Assembly: GCA_027020665.1 (NCBI GenBank)
Contig: JALUVJ010000053.1
Coordinates: 1-58,310 of the forward strand
Direction of reading: 5' to 3'
Source: Nitrospira sp.
GTDB taxonomy: Bacteria; Nitrospirota; Nitrospiria; SBBL01; JAADHI01
DNA: 58,310 nucleotides
Both the position numbers and the translations under genes were made by a program. The notes under the pieces were generated by a model. It searched no databases. It saw only the letters and a program-made list of their open reading frames with translations, and was not told the DNA's origin. Below are positions 24,706-34,210 of the stretch, in pieces (position 1 is the first letter of the stretch; every line of letters begins with the position of its first letter).

Positions 24706-27700
24706 TTAAAAAGCTTCCAAAGTGACCGCGTCTTCACCGAACATTTTGTGCAATTCGGTTTTTAGGTGGTCCGAGCCGTCCACATTCAGCCGGGCATCCA
24801 CTGCGATAGTTGATTCTGTCGCAAATTGCGGCCCTTCTGCAAGTCGGATCTTTAAAAAAACGGGCATATTCCCCGGAGACTGCGTTAAAAGGGCATTTAA
24901 GCGGCCGATATCGTCCGGCACTACCCGTGTGTCGGAGAGCAGAATGGTCATTTTTTGTTTCTTTTCCAGCGGTAAAATAACTGTGGCTTTGAGCTTAAGC
25001 CCCTTGTCTCCCTGATCCAAGGTTCCGTTAATGAGCAAGGGCACGTCCTGATCAAAAAGATGGGCCGCCGCGCGATAAAGCTCCGGAAAGACAATCACCT
25101 CAATACTGCCCACCAAGTCTTCAAGGCGCAGGTAGGCCATCTTGTCGCCGCGTTTTGTCGTCGCCACGCGTTTTTGAATGACCATGCCGCAAATACGGAT
25201 CTCGCGGTCATCCTTTACATCGGAAAGCGTGTTGCTCGGTGTTACGGACCGTGCTTTCATTAAGGCTTCATAAGGGCTCAAGGGATGCGTGGTAATGTAA
25301 AACCCGATGACTTCTTTTTCGAGTTTGGCGATTTCACGGTCGTTCCATTCTTCGACCTCCGGCAAGGGCGGATCAAACGGCTCCTGTGATGCGCCCTTGC
25401 CGCCGCCAAAGATGGAGAGTTGTCCGCTGTTTTCTTCTTTTTTGTGTTGAAGTGCCAGCTGAATTGCCTGCTCCATCACCTCCGCCAAGGCCGCGCGTTT
25501 TGCCTTTGTCGCGTCAAACGCGCCGCATTTGATTAAAGCTTCGATCACGCGTTTGTTGGTGCGGCGCAAATCAATCTTGCGACAAAAATCAAACAGAGAC
25601 GAAAAACGGCCGGATTTTTCCCGGACCTCTAAAATCCCATCCACCGCGCCGCTCCCCACATTTTTTATGGCGGCCAATCCAAAACGGATGCCGCCCGGCA
25701 CAACTGTGAAGCCTTTTTCACTTTCATTGACATCGGGCGGCAGGATATTGATGCCCATACGGCGGCATTCTGTAATATAGTTTACCACTTTGTCCGAGTT
25801 GCCCATTTCGCAGGAGAGCAGCGCCGCCATAAACTGCGCGGGGAAGTGTTGTTTCAGATAAGCCGTTTGAAAGGTCACCAAGGCGTAGGCCGCAGAGTGG
25901 GATTTGTTAAACCCGTAGCCTGCAAAGTATTCCATCAGGTCAAAGATTTTTTCCGCTTTTGCGGGTGTGACTTTGAGTGCAACGGCCCGTTCGATAAAAA
26001 GCGCCTTCTGCGCGGCCATTTCATCGACTTTCTTTTTGCCCATCGCGCGGCGCAATAAATCGGCTTCTCCGAGTGAAAACCCCGCCATGACGTTTGCAAT
26101 TTTCATCACCTGTTCCTGATAAACGATCACGCCGTAGGTTTCTTTCAGAATATCCGCGAGTTTCGGATGGTCGTACTTGATTTTCTTTTTGCCCTGTTTC
26201 CTTTTAATAAAATCATCCACCATGCCGCTGCCGATCGGGCCGGGACGGTACAGCGCCAAAATGGCCGTGACATCTTCAAAATTTTCGGGCTGCATCTTGA
26301 CAAGCAGATCCCGCATGCCGGGGCTTTCCAACTGAAAGATACCCGTCGTCTCTCCGGAGCCCAAGAGTGCGTATGTCTCCGGGTCGGTGAGCGGAATCTC
26401 CGAGGCCGTGAACGCCGCTTCGCCTCTCTCCGTGCGGTTTTTGTTGACCATCTTCAAGGCTAAATCAATGACGGTCAGTGTGCGCAGGCCCAAAAAATCA
26501 AACTTGATGAGACCGATTTTTTCGATATCGCCCATCGGATATTGTGTGACGGTCTCACCTTTGCTGCCCCGATAAAGCGGCACATGATCCGTCAGCGGGC
26601 CGTTGGAGATGACAACCCCTGCCGCATGGGTCGAGGCATGCCGGGAAAGCCCCTCTAACTGTTTGGCCAAATCAATCAGTTCAACGACTTTGGGGTTGTT
26701 CTTCTTCTCTTCCTCGAATTTAGGTTCTTGTGCCAGCGCCTCGTCGAGTGTGATGTTGAGGGTATTGGGCACGAGTTTTGCGATGCGGTCTACTTCGGCA
26801 TAGGGGATTTCGAGTACCCGTCCGACATCGCGCAAAGCCCCTTTTGCTGCCATTGTGCCGAAGGTGATGATTTGGCAAACATGATCCGCACCGTATTTTT
26901 CCGTGACATAACGCATGACTTCTTCACGTCGGTCCATGCAAAAATCCATGTCGATGTCCGGAAGGGAAACACGCTCCGGGTTTAAAAAGCGTTCGAAAAT
27001 CAGACCGTTTGAAATGGGATCAATATCGGTAATCCCCAGGGAATACGCCACAAGGCTGCCCGCAGCAGAACCCCGGCCCGGCCCAACGGGAATACGGGAC
27101 TGTCGTGCGTAATTGATGATGTCCCACACAATGAGAAAATAGCCCGGATAGCCCATTTTATTGATAATGTCGAGTTCTTGTTTGAGCCGGGATTCGTACA
27201 AGGGGCGTTGCGCTGCCGCGCTGCCGTTCAACTGTTCCAGGCGTTGGGAAAGCCCTTTTTCCGTCAGTGTATCCAGGTAGCTTTCCAGGGTCATGCCGGC
27301 GGGCGGTTGATAGTTGGGCATGTGGGCCTTGCCAAAACTCAAATCGAGATCGACCATGTCGGCAATGCGGAGGGTGTTCGTGATGGATTGCGGAATTTCG
27401 GCAAAGGCTTTTGCCATTTCCTCCCCCGATTTGAGGTAGAGTTCCTTGGTTTCGAAACGCATGCGGTTGGGCATGTTGAAGGTTTTGCCGGTTTGAAGGC
27501 AAAGCATCACATCGTGGGCATGCGCATCTTCTTTGTGTAAATAGTGACAATCATTGGTGGCGACAATGGGAATCCCCTTTTTCGCCGCAAGATCCGCCAG
27601 TTTTCGATTCACATTCACTTGCAGGTCAAGGCCGTTGTCTTGAATTTCAATGAAAAAGTGCTCTTTTCCAAAAATGCGTTGGTAATCGTCGGCGGCATCG

Positions 27701-28206
27701 TAGGCTTGTTTTTCCCGGTCTCGTGCCAAAAGATAGGGAATTTCGCCGCGCAAGCAGCCTGAAAGCCCGATCAAGCCTTTGGCATGTTGTTCTAAAATTT
27801 CCTTATCAATACGCGGTTTGTAATAAAACCCTTCTAAATTGGCGAGGGAAACCAGCTTCATCAGGTTTTTGTAGCCCGTCAGGTTTGACGCCAATAAAAT
27901 TAAGTGATAATAAGGGTTTGTGTCGATGGCCGTATCGTAGTCATCTGAATTGGCTCCGTGCCCTTGTTTATCGAAGCGGCTTTTTGGCGCAAGATAGGCT
28001 TCGCAGCCGATGATGGGTTTGACGCCGCCCTTTTTAGCCTTTTGGTAAAATTCAATTGCCCCAAAAAGATTGCCGTGGTCGGTGATCGCAAGCGCCGGCA
28101 TATTGAAGCTTTTTGCGGAGGCAATGAGCGGGGAAACCCGGTTGGCACCGTCGAGCAGACTGTACTCGGTGTGGAGATGGAGATGGACAAATTCCTGCCG
28201 GGACAT
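24706..28206 (-). CDS. dnaE: DNA polymerase III alpha subunit
   Basis: An 1166-residue replicative polymerase of the DnaE1 type. The N-terminal PHP domain starts FVHLHLHTEYSLLDGANRVS and continues with ALAITDHGNLFG. The catalytic palm holds GPGRGSAAGSLVAYSLGITD and the aspartates of LPDIDMDFC near residue 417. Then come tHhH and OB domains (ICGMVIQKRVATTKRGDKMA) and a C-terminal domain. It is the main chromosomal replicase. No Shine-Dalgarno precedes the ATG; instead a -10 box sits 6 nt upstream, implying a leaderless mRNA. accA follows after 20 bp. Confidence 0.98.
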   Translation of the reverse strand: MSRQEFVHLHLHTEYSLLDGANRVSPLIASAKSFNMPALAITDHGNLFGAIEFYQKAKKGGVKPIIGCEAYLAPKSRFDKQGHGANSDDYDTAIDTNPYYHLILLASNLTGYKNLMKLVSLANLEGFYYKPRIDKEILEQHAKGLIGLSGCLRGEIPYLLARDREKQAYDAADDYQRIFGKEHFFIEIQDNGLDLQVNVNRKLADLAAKKGIPIVATNDCHYLHKEDAHAHDVMLCLQTGKTFNMPNRMRFETKELYLKSGEEMAKAFAEIPQSITNTLRIADMVDLDLSFGKAHMPNYQPPAGMTLESYLDTLTEKGLSQRLEQLNGSAAAQRPLYESRLKQELDIINKMGYPGYFLIVWDIINYARQSRIPVGPGRGSAAGSLVAYSLGITDIDPISNGLIFERFLNPERVSLPDIDMDFCMDRREEVMRYVTEKYGADHVCQIITFGTMAAKGALRDVGRVLEIPYAEVDRIAKLVPNTLNITLDEALAQEPKFEEEKKNNPKVVELIDLAKQLEGLSRHASTHAAGVVISNGPLTDHVPLYRGSKGETVTQYPMGDIEKIGLIKFDFLGLRTLTVIDLALKMVNKNRTERGEAAFTASEIPLTDPETYALLGSGETTGIFQLESPGMRDLLVKMQPENFEDVTAILALYRPGPIGSGMVDDFIKRKQGKKKIKYDHPKLADILKETYGVIVYQEQVMKIANVMAGFSLGEADLLRRAMGKKKVDEMAAQKALFIERAVALKVTPAKAEKIFDLMEYFAGYGFNKSHSAAYALVTFQTAYLKQHFPAQFMAALLSCEMGNSDKVVNYITECRRMGINILPPDVNESEKGFTVVPGGIRFGLAAIKNVGSGAVDGILEVREKSGRFSSLFDFCRKIDLRRTNKRVIEALIKCGAFDATKAKRAALAEVMEQAIQLALQHKKEENSGQLSIFGGGKGASQEPFDPPLPEVEEWNDREIAKLEKEVIGFYITTHPLSPYEALMKARSVTPSNTLSDVKDDREIRICGMVIQKRVATTKRGDKMAYLRLEDLVGSIEVIVFPELYRAAAHLFDQDVPLLINGTLDQGDKGLKLKATVILPLEKKQKMTILLSDTRVVPDDIGRLNALLTQSPGNMPVFLKIRLAEGPQFATESTIAVDARLNVDGSDHLKTELHKMFGEDAVTLEAF

Positions 28207-28212
28207 GTGGGC

Positions 28213-28241
28213 ATTCTAGGACGATGGTGGGAAATCGTCAA
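28213..28241 (-). promoter_or_regulatory. dnaE promoter giving a leaderless mRNA
   Basis: On the minus strand TTGACG (28236-28241) and TAGAAT (28213-28218) are separated by exactly 17 bp. Only GCCCAC (6 nt) separates the -10 box from the dnaE ATG, so transcription should begin at or within a base of the start codon. Confidence 0.65.
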
Positions 28242-28336
28242 GCCCTCGGAAGTGCGGAAAAATCCGGAATTTCGGATTTTAAAGGAAGCTTTGATGCTTT
28301 TTTTGCGTGTCTTTTGACCTTGCAGTGTGAACTTAC

Positions 28337-28356
28337 TTAAGGAAGCTCTGATTAAG
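28337..28356 (+). repeat. 20-bp gene-end repeat, consensus copy
   Basis: The sequence TTAAGGAAGCTCTGATTAAG shares 17 consecutive bases with the copy at 58218-58234 and is used here as the family consensus. It lies in the 267-bp gap between dnaE and the small gene at 28474. Confidence 0.8.
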
Positions 28357-28473
28357 TTGACGGGGTGCTAGACACCGAAATAAAACTTGCTATCATTGAT
28401 TTTAATGACCTTGTGTTGGGAAGGACTCCGGACTGATTGAAAAGACTGATTTATTTTAGGAGGAATGAAGCCC

Positions 28474-28725
28474 ATGCGTTCGAAGCCCAGGGAAGACGAT
28501 ATCGAAAGAAATCAACTCATCGCGGCGCTGCTGACCAACGCGCTTTTTACGGCCAAACTTGTGCATATTCAAAAGGGAACCAACACCGATTCCAAAGGTA
28601 TTTTTGAAGATGTTTTTGCAACGTGGACAGGTATCACGCAACATTTCCATAATGAAGTCACCGCACAACGCGGAAAGACGGAAGGCGGCGCAGCCTCCGA
28701 GCCCAAAACCGATTCGGTGGCCTGA
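28474..28725 (+). CDS. Small hypothetical protein (83 aa)
   Basis: A short protein of 83 residues without a recognised domain. It begins MRSKPREDDIERNQLIAALL; the first half is predicted helical and the C-terminus is polar (EGGAASEPKTDSV). AGGAGGA at 28458-28464 lies nine bases before the ATG at 28474, an optimal spacing. An in-frame ATG at 28465 would sit against the ribosome site and is rejected. The strong ribosome site makes it likely to be translated. It converges with the YkgJ-type gene 24 bp away. Confidence 0.62.
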   Translation: MRSKPREDDIERNQLIAALLTNALFTAKLVHIQKGTNTDSKGIFEDVFATWTGITQHFHNEVTAQRGKTEGGAASEPKTDSVA

Positions 28726-28749
28726 AGCCCCTTGGATTGTTGCATGTCC

Positions 28750-29115
28750 TCAGGCGGAATGGGCGCGGGTCGGTACTTTTATGGCGTCTTTATCGAGATC
28801 TTCCAGCGGGGTCGTCACCAATTGTATGAGCGAATGAAAACCGTCACGCAAGACGACTTGCAGCAGCGGGTCTTGGTTGCAATCGTAAACCCGGCAGATC
28901 TGCGGTCGTTTTTCCCATACGGCGCATTTCTTGTTTTCGCGGTTTAAATAGATACAGAGTCCATCGGGATCTTTGTCCACACAATGTTTTTGTGTGTTGT
29001 GAACCTGAACCGGATCGCGTTCGCCTTCCTGTAAACGCACGATGAGCCGACAGCAAAAGGTTTCACAGCCCCGCCTACGGCCTTCTTCGCAATCCAAAAT
29101 AGCGGTTCGTTCCAT
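28750..29115 (-). CDS. YkgJ-family cysteine cluster protein
   Basis: A 121-residue protein of the YkgJ (zinc/iron-chelating, UPF0153-like) family. The characteristic cysteine pattern runs through the first two thirds: CEEGRRRGCETFCC, KHCVDKDPDGLCIYL, CAVWEKRPQICRVYDC. The RPxxCRxYxC element is diagnostic. Eight or more cysteines suggest a bound metal or Fe-S cluster; biochemical function is not established for the family. It is divergent from mutS. Confidence 0.85.
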   Translation of the reverse strand: MERTAILDCEEGRRRGCETFCCRLIVRLQEGERDPVQVHNTQKHCVDKDPDGLCIYLNRENKKCAVWEKRPQICRVYDCNQDPLLQVVLRDGFHSLIQLVTTPLEDLDKDAIKVPTRAHSA

Positions 29116-29475
29116 TTTGATCGCCTCCGCAAGTCCCGTTTTGGATTTTTAAAAAATAAATATTAATCAAAATGAATCTTCTTCATTTAATTGTAGCGCG
29201 AAAAGTCGGCTTTTGCGCTCAAGCCGCGCCGGTCAAGTTCCAACGTTGCTGTAAATTTGTCACCCTAAGGTTTTTTTTACTTTAAGTGAAGTCCTTAATT
29301 TATTGTTATGTGCGGCCTTCCCAGTAACCCGGTTTTCTGCTGTTGTGCATGATGGCCAACACAAATTATGCCCAATGCCTCAAGTTTCCTACAAGCCCGT
29401 TTATTTTTTCTGAAGCAAAGACCCCCGTTTTATTGTAAAATCCCCTTTTGATTTTAATCACTCCGGAAAATAGAA
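29116..29475. other. 360-bp divergent intergenic region upstream of mutS
   Basis: This A/T-rich spacer separates the YkgJ-type gene (minus) from mutS (plus) and should hold both promoters. Several TATA-like stretches exist, but none forms an unambiguous -35/-10 pair. I see no RNA gene, repeat copy or open frame of merit. Confidence 0.4.
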
Positions 29476-32199
29476 ATGGCTGCCGCAACGACCCCTCTCA
29501 TGAAACAATTTCTTGCCATCAAGGAAAGACACCCTGAGACGATTCTTTTTTTTCGGGTGGGTGATTTTTATGAAATGTTTTATGACGATGCGCTTAAGGC
29601 CTCGAAAATCCTGCAAATTACGCTGACTTCCCGCGATAAAAACAGCAAAAACCCGATTCCGCTCTGCGGCATCCCGCATCATGCTTCGTCTGCGTATATT
29701 GCACGACTCATCCGCGCCGGGGAATCGGTGGCCCTCTGCGAGCAGGTTGAGGACGCCGCAGCCGTGAAGGGCATTGTGCGGCGGGAAGTCGTTCGTGTGA
29801 TTACGCCGGGCACGGTGATCGAAGCCGAATTGCTTTCCGAAAAAGAACCCAATTATCTTGCCGCACTGCATTGGAAATCCAATCAAGCGCTCGAAGCAAC
29901 CCGGAAGATCGGCTTGTCTTGCATTGATCTTTCAACGGGGGATTTCCGCATCTTGGCTGCGGATGCGGCTTGGGAAACGGTCGAAGCCGAGCTCATGAAA
30001 ATCGCCCCGAAAGAAATCGTGCTTTCTGCGCGTTACAAAAACAGCTTGGAACACATACAGTTCCTGACACATCGCTGGCCGCTGCGCTTTGCGCCGCCCT
30101 TCCTCTTTACACAGGAAGAAGCCGGAATTATTTTAAAGGCGCATTTTAAGATCCAAACCCTCGCGGTTTTTGGCGGCGGCCCTCTTTCATTGGTGGCCGC
30201 AGGCAGCTTGCTGGCCCATCTCAAAGAGACTCAAAAACAATTTCTGGGCAATATCACCACCTTGCGTCCCATTCCAATACAGGATGTCATGCGCATTCAT
30301 CCGCTGGCACTCAAGCATCTGGATTTACTGCCGCTTTCGCGGGATCAACAGGGCGGGACGCTCTTTCACTTACTGGATCACACCTTGACGGCGATGGGCG
30401 GCCGGCTTTTAAAAGAATCCATTCTGCGTCCCTTGCGCGCCGTTGCGGCGATCCAAAAACGGCAGGCGGGCGTGGCCTTTTTTTATGAATATCTTACACT
30501 CAGAAAGAAGCTGCGCGATGTTTTGAAACAGCTTGCGGACATGGAACGTCTCATTGCCCGCATCAGTCTCCGGGCGACGCAGCCGCGCGACCTCATCGCG
30601 CTCAAAACGACAATCGACCGCTTGCCTCAAATTGAAACCGCACTTTCCAAACTTGAAAATACGACGGCCGAGGCCGGGCATCCGCTGATTATCCGCGAGA
30701 TACTCAAAAACTGGGACAATATTGAATCCGTCTCTCAAAGCATAGAAGCGGGCATCGTCCCCGAACCGCCGTTTTCTTTAAAAGACGGCGGCGTGATTCA
30801 AGCAGGCTACCTGCCCGAACTCGATACCCTCCGGCACTTCCAAAAAGAAGGCCGGTCGATGTTGACCGGGATCGAAAAAAAAGAACGCCGCCGCACGGGA
30901 ATCGATTCGCTCAAAGTACGCTACAACCAAGTACACGGCTATTATATTGAAATCAGCAAGACACAGATAAAGAACATTCCCGATGACTACATGCGCAAAC
31001 AAACCCTGGCCAATGCCGAACGTTTCATGACGGCGGAACTTAAAACACTCGAAGAAAAACTCATCGGCGCAAAGGAGGCCGTCTTGGCCCTCGAAAACCG
31101 GGTCTTTGAAGAAATCCGCTACGACGTTGCGCAAGAAAGTGCGCGTATTCAGAAGATGGCTAAAAACATTGCCCTGCTGGATTTCTTGGCCGCGCTCGCG
31201 GAAATCGCGCATCACAATCACTATTGTCGTCCCGAAATCAACGATGCGCTGGCGATTCGCATCATTGAGGGGCGACACCCCGTACTGGAAGCGAGCCTGT
31301 CCGGTGGTAAAACAGGCTTTGTGCCCAACGATACCGTTATCGATCCGCCGGGAAAACAATTGCTCATCCTCACGGGGCCGAACATGGCCGGAAAATCCAC
31401 ATATATGCGGCAAATTGCCCTGATTGTCTTGATGGCGCAGATGGGCAGCTATGTGCCCGCGCGTAAGGCCGTCATCGGCGTCACCGATCAGATTTTTACG
31501 CGCGTCGGCGCGCAGGATGCCCTGAATGAAGGCATGAGCACCTTCATGGTCGAGATGACGGAAATGACGCAAATTCTTATGCATGCCACGGATAAAAGCC
31601 TGATTTTGTTGGATGAAATCGGCCGGGGCACCGGTACCTTTGACGGCATCAGCATTGCCTGGGCAATCGCGGAACACGTTTACGGCCACCTGAAAGCCCG
31701 AACGCTTTTTGCCACACACTATCACGAATTGACCGGCTTGGCCGTCACGCACGAAGGCATTCGCAATTATCATGTGCTGGTGCGCGAGTGGGGCGATGAA
31801 ATCGTCTTTTTAAGAAAAATGGTCGAGGGAGGATCGGACAAAAGTTACGGCATCCAGGTCGGCCGGCTCGCGGGCCTGCCGACCGCGATTATCAAACGTG
31901 CAAAAGCCGTCTTAAAAGAGCTCGAAACCCAAGCCGCGCAAACCCCTTTGCATGCCCATCTTTCCGCTTCTGCCCCGGAACCCGAGGCCGAACAAGCTTC
32001 GCTTTTTAGGCCGGTTTCAAACGGAGCGAAAGAAAATCCCGGAAGCCCGATCAATGCGGTGACACATCCCCTCATTGAAACCCTGCAAAAAATCGATCCC
32101 TTGCATCTTACACCCATGCAGGCGCTGCAAGTTTTGTCAGCGCTTTCCGAGCAAGCGAAAGCCGGACCAAACACTTCCCTTCCATATACCGGAAGCTAA
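29476..32199 (+). CDS. mutS: DNA mismatch repair protein MutS
   Basis: A 907-residue MutS1-type mismatch sensor. The N-terminus TPLMKQFLAIKERHPETILF leads to FFRVGDFYEMFYDDA, whose Phe-X-Glu motif stacks on the mispaired base. The C-terminal ATPase has Walker A GPNMAGKSTYMRQ near residue 635, Walker B LILLDEIGRGTGTFDGISIA, and ATHYHELT. The last 60 residues include the beta-clamp/tetramer region ending near LTPMQALQVLSAL. The ATG is preceded only by a weak GGAAAA. A terminator-like hairpin follows. No mutL is in the window. Confidence 0.98.
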   Translation: MAAATTPLMKQFLAIKERHPETILFFRVGDFYEMFYDDALKASKILQITLTSRDKNSKNPIPLCGIPHHASSAYIARLIRAGESVALCEQVEDAAAVKGIVRREVVRVITPGTVIEAELLSEKEPNYLAALHWKSNQALEATRKIGLSCIDLSTGDFRILAADAAWETVEAELMKIAPKEIVLSARYKNSLEHIQFLTHRWPLRFAPPFLFTQEEAGIILKAHFKIQTLAVFGGGPLSLVAAGSLLAHLKETQKQFLGNITTLRPIPIQDVMRIHPLALKHLDLLPLSRDQQGGTLFHLLDHTLTAMGGRLLKESILRPLRAVAAIQKRQAGVAFFYEYLTLRKKLRDVLKQLADMERLIARISLRATQPRDLIALKTTIDRLPQIETALSKLENTTAEAGHPLIIREILKNWDNIESVSQSIEAGIVPEPPFSLKDGGVIQAGYLPELDTLRHFQKEGRSMLTGIEKKERRRTGIDSLKVRYNQVHGYYIEISKTQIKNIPDDYMRKQTLANAERFMTAELKTLEEKLIGAKEAVLALENRVFEEIRYDVAQESARIQKMAKNIALLDFLAALAEIAHHNHYCRPEINDALAIRIIEGRHPVLEASLSGGKTGFVPNDTVIDPPGKQLLILTGPNMAGKSTYMRQIALIVLMAQMGSYVPARKAVIGVTDQIFTRVGAQDALNEGMSTFMVEMTEMTQILMHATDKSLILLDEIGRGTGTFDGISIAWAIAEHVYGHLKARTLFATHYHELTGLAVTHEGIRNYHVLVREWGDEIVFLRKMVEGGSDKSYGIQVGRLAGLPTAIIKRAKAVLKELETQAAQTPLHAHLSASAPEPEAEQASLFRPVSNGAKENPGSPINAVTHPLIETLQKIDPLHLTPMQALQVLSALSEQAKAGPNTSLPYTGS

Positions 32200-32213
32200 T
32201 GTTCCCGTGTGAA

Positions 32214-32238
32214 AGATTGCCGGTATCCGGCAATTTCT
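32214..32238 (+). terminator. Probable terminator of mutS
   Basis: ATTGCCGG (32216-32223), loop TAT, CCGGCAAT (32227-32234), then TTCTC. The 8-bp stem extends slightly with A-T and G-T pairs; the T-tract is short, so efficiency is uncertain. Confidence 0.55.
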
Positions 32239-32319
32239 CATCGGCGTGCTTCAATCATTGACTTCCATTCGCAAAGTCGATAATCTGCAAGCGAAATCGA
32301 CAAGGGGGGAGTCCTGAAG

Positions 32320-33861
32320 ATGCGCCAAATAGATCAGAAGTCGATCGCAGCAATCTATCATCAAAAAACAAAATATTATGAAGCGGAAATGGCCGAGCGG
32401 CAGCGTCCGCTCAACTGGTCGTCCCAGCCCGCACCGTTTAAGGCCTACCATACGGAAAAAAAAGTCGATCTGACCCCCTATCTGCCTTTAAGGACCAACC
32501 CATTTACCGGCGAGGCGATTGAGCCGCCTTCGGAAGAAGCAGGCTACCCCTTTTCATTGGGCGCACTTTCGCGCCTGCTCTATTTTACAAACGGCGTCAC
32601 CGGCATCCTGCAATATCCTTCCGGAGAAGCCCTCGCGATGCGCGCTGCGCCGACGGCCGGCGGCCTGTACCCCGCTGAAATTTACATCGCCGTGCGAGAC
32701 TGCTCGATTTTGGAAGACGGAATTTACAATTTTCAAGCAGACGACCATTCCCTTGTGCCGGTTTGGGAGGGGAATTTTTGGCCGGAATTTCAAAAATACT
32801 GCATCAAAGAGGCGGCCATTGCCCAAGCGAACCTGCTTGTCATCAGCACCGCTGTTTTTCAGCGGAGTGCCTGGCGATACCACGAACGGGCCTACCGCCG
32901 CATTTTGCTCGATACCGGACACGTTCTGGGAAACCTTGTGGCTTATGCGCCGGAAGAAGGGTTTATCCCGAATCCGATTGGCGGTTTTATCGACAATTCT
33001 TTGAATCACCTGCTCCTGCTTGAAGCGAGCAAGGAAGCTGTGCTGAGTGTCGTCGCGCTGCCGCAAACGGCAATAGATTCCCGGCCGCAGCTCAGTCACA
33101 ACCTGCAATATCAAGATGAGGACAAGGACGAAGCCGGGCAAGTCGATCCCCTGCTCTTGCAATTGCATCGCGCCTCGTCGATTACGAAAGTGATGCCCGG
33201 CCTCCCCTTAGAGGCGTCGCATTTTGTCCCTGAATCGCTTGAGAAAAAATACATCTTAAAAGAAGCAACAATGATTTCAGCCGAGCCCATTGACTGGGGT
33301 GAAAGCATTGCACAAACCATCCTGCTCCGCCGGTCTACCCGGGCCTACACGGGAGAAGCCTTTTCAAAAGAAGAGCTTTCCGCCCTCCTTCTTTATGCCT
33401 ATCCCGATCCGCCGCTTTCGCCGCCCTCGCTTTTTTCGGAAAACCTGCTTGAAACTTATGTGATCGTTCAAAATATTCAGGGCTTGGAGGAAGGGGTTTA
33501 TTATTACGCGCCGCAAAGCCGCGAATTGCGTTTAATTTATGCGGGCGATTTTAAAAATCAAACGTGGCATTTTTCGCTGGGCCAGGATCTCTCACGGGAC
33601 GCCGCCGCCCTGGTGATTCATACCGCACATTTGGAAAATGCCATGGCCTTGTACGGCAACCGGGCCTATCGCTATCTTCATCTGGATGCCGGACAGATCG
33701 GAGAACGTATGAATCTTGCCGCCATTCGTCTGAAACTGGGCGTCAGCGGTATCGGCGGGTTTTACGACGATGAAGTGAATGCCCTGCTGGGACTCCCATT
33801 CGAAGAAATCATTGTTTATATTACAACCCTGGGGCAACCGCACGGTCGCTCCAGTGCTTAA
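32320..33861 (+). CDS. SagB/ThcOx-family dehydrogenase with two nitroreductase-like domains
   Basis: A 513-residue FMN-dependent oxidoreductase-like protein built of two nitroreductase folds. The first half has GALSRLLYFTNGVTGI, MRAAPTAGGLYPAEIYIAV and RRILLDTGHVLGNL. The second half repeats the pattern with AQTILLRRSTRAYTGEAF, LETYVIVQNI and YLHLDAGQIGERMNLAAIRL plus GIGGFYDDEVNALLGL at the end. SagB-type enzymes oxidise azolines in peptide natural products, but no YcaO cyclodehydratase or precursor peptide is adjacent. This protein belongs to the free-standing branch of unknown substrate. The ATG follows GGGGGGAG at nine bases. Confidence 0.85.
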   Translation: MRQIDQKSIAAIYHQKTKYYEAEMAERQRPLNWSSQPAPFKAYHTEKKVDLTPYLPLRTNPFTGEAIEPPSEEAGYPFSLGALSRLLYFTNGVTGILQYPSGEALAMRAAPTAGGLYPAEIYIAVRDCSILEDGIYNFQADDHSLVPVWEGNFWPEFQKYCIKEAAIAQANLLVISTAVFQRSAWRYHERAYRRILLDTGHVLGNLVAYAPEEGFIPNPIGGFIDNSLNHLLLLEASKEAVLSVVALPQTAIDSRPQLSHNLQYQDEDKDEAGQVDPLLLQLHRASSITKVMPGLPLEASHFVPESLEKKYILKEATMISAEPIDWGESIAQTILLRRSTRAYTGEAFSKEELSALLLYAYPDPPLSPPSLFSENLLETYVIVQNIQGLEEGVYYYAPQSRELRLIYAGDFKNQTWHFSLGQDLSRDAAALVIHTAHLENAMALYGNRAYRYLHLDAGQIGERMNLAAIRLKLGVSGIGGFYDDEVNALLGLPFEEIIVYITTLGQPHGRSSA

Positions 33862-33916
33862 AACACAAGACGACACCCCTGATAAACCTCTTAAATGTAT
33901 GAGATAAGGATTACGC

Positions 33917-34210
33917 ATGGCCGATATCACCTGCATCCGTTGCGGGAAAACGCGTGAAGAAATAGAAGGGACGCCTTACGGCGGCAGCATCGGCAAAACC
34001 TTAAAAGAAAAGGTGTGCAACGTCTGCTGGCAGGAATGGTACGAACAATCCATCAAAATCATCAACGAATACCGCATCAGCTTGCGCGATCAGAAGGGCC
34101 GTGATTTTCTTTCAACACAGATGAAAATCTTTCTCAAACTTGCGCCTGCCCCTGAAGGCGAAACCGCCGTTCAAATCGAAGATACGCCGTCGCAAAAACA
34201 GAGGCCGTGA
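33917..34210 (+). CDS. YggX-like Fe(2+)-trafficking protein with a four-Cys zinc-ribbon-like motif
   Basis: A 97-residue protein whose core GGSIGKTLKEKVCNVCWQEW, followed by a QSIKIINEYRISLRDQKGRDF-like helix and LSTQMKIFLK, aligns with YggX. That protein protects Fe-S clusters and limits iron-driven oxidation. Here the fold carries four cysteines arranged as CxxC (Cys6, Cys9) and CxxC (Cys34, Cys37), suggesting a zinc or iron ribbon not found in E. coli YggX, which has only a single N-terminal Cys. The ATG follows AAGGA. It overlaps nth by GTGA, so the two are co-translated. Confidence 0.78.
   Translation: MADITCIRCGKTREEIEGTPYGGSIGKTLKEKVCNVCWQEWYEQSIKIINEYRISLRDQKGRDFLSTQMKIFLKLAPAPEGETAVQIEDTPSQKQRP

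Noticed and set aside
30778-31773. Long open frame (331 codons) on the minus strand
   Set aside because: It lies wholly within mutS, which has all family motifs on the plus strand. The minus frame shows no domain and no ribosome site.
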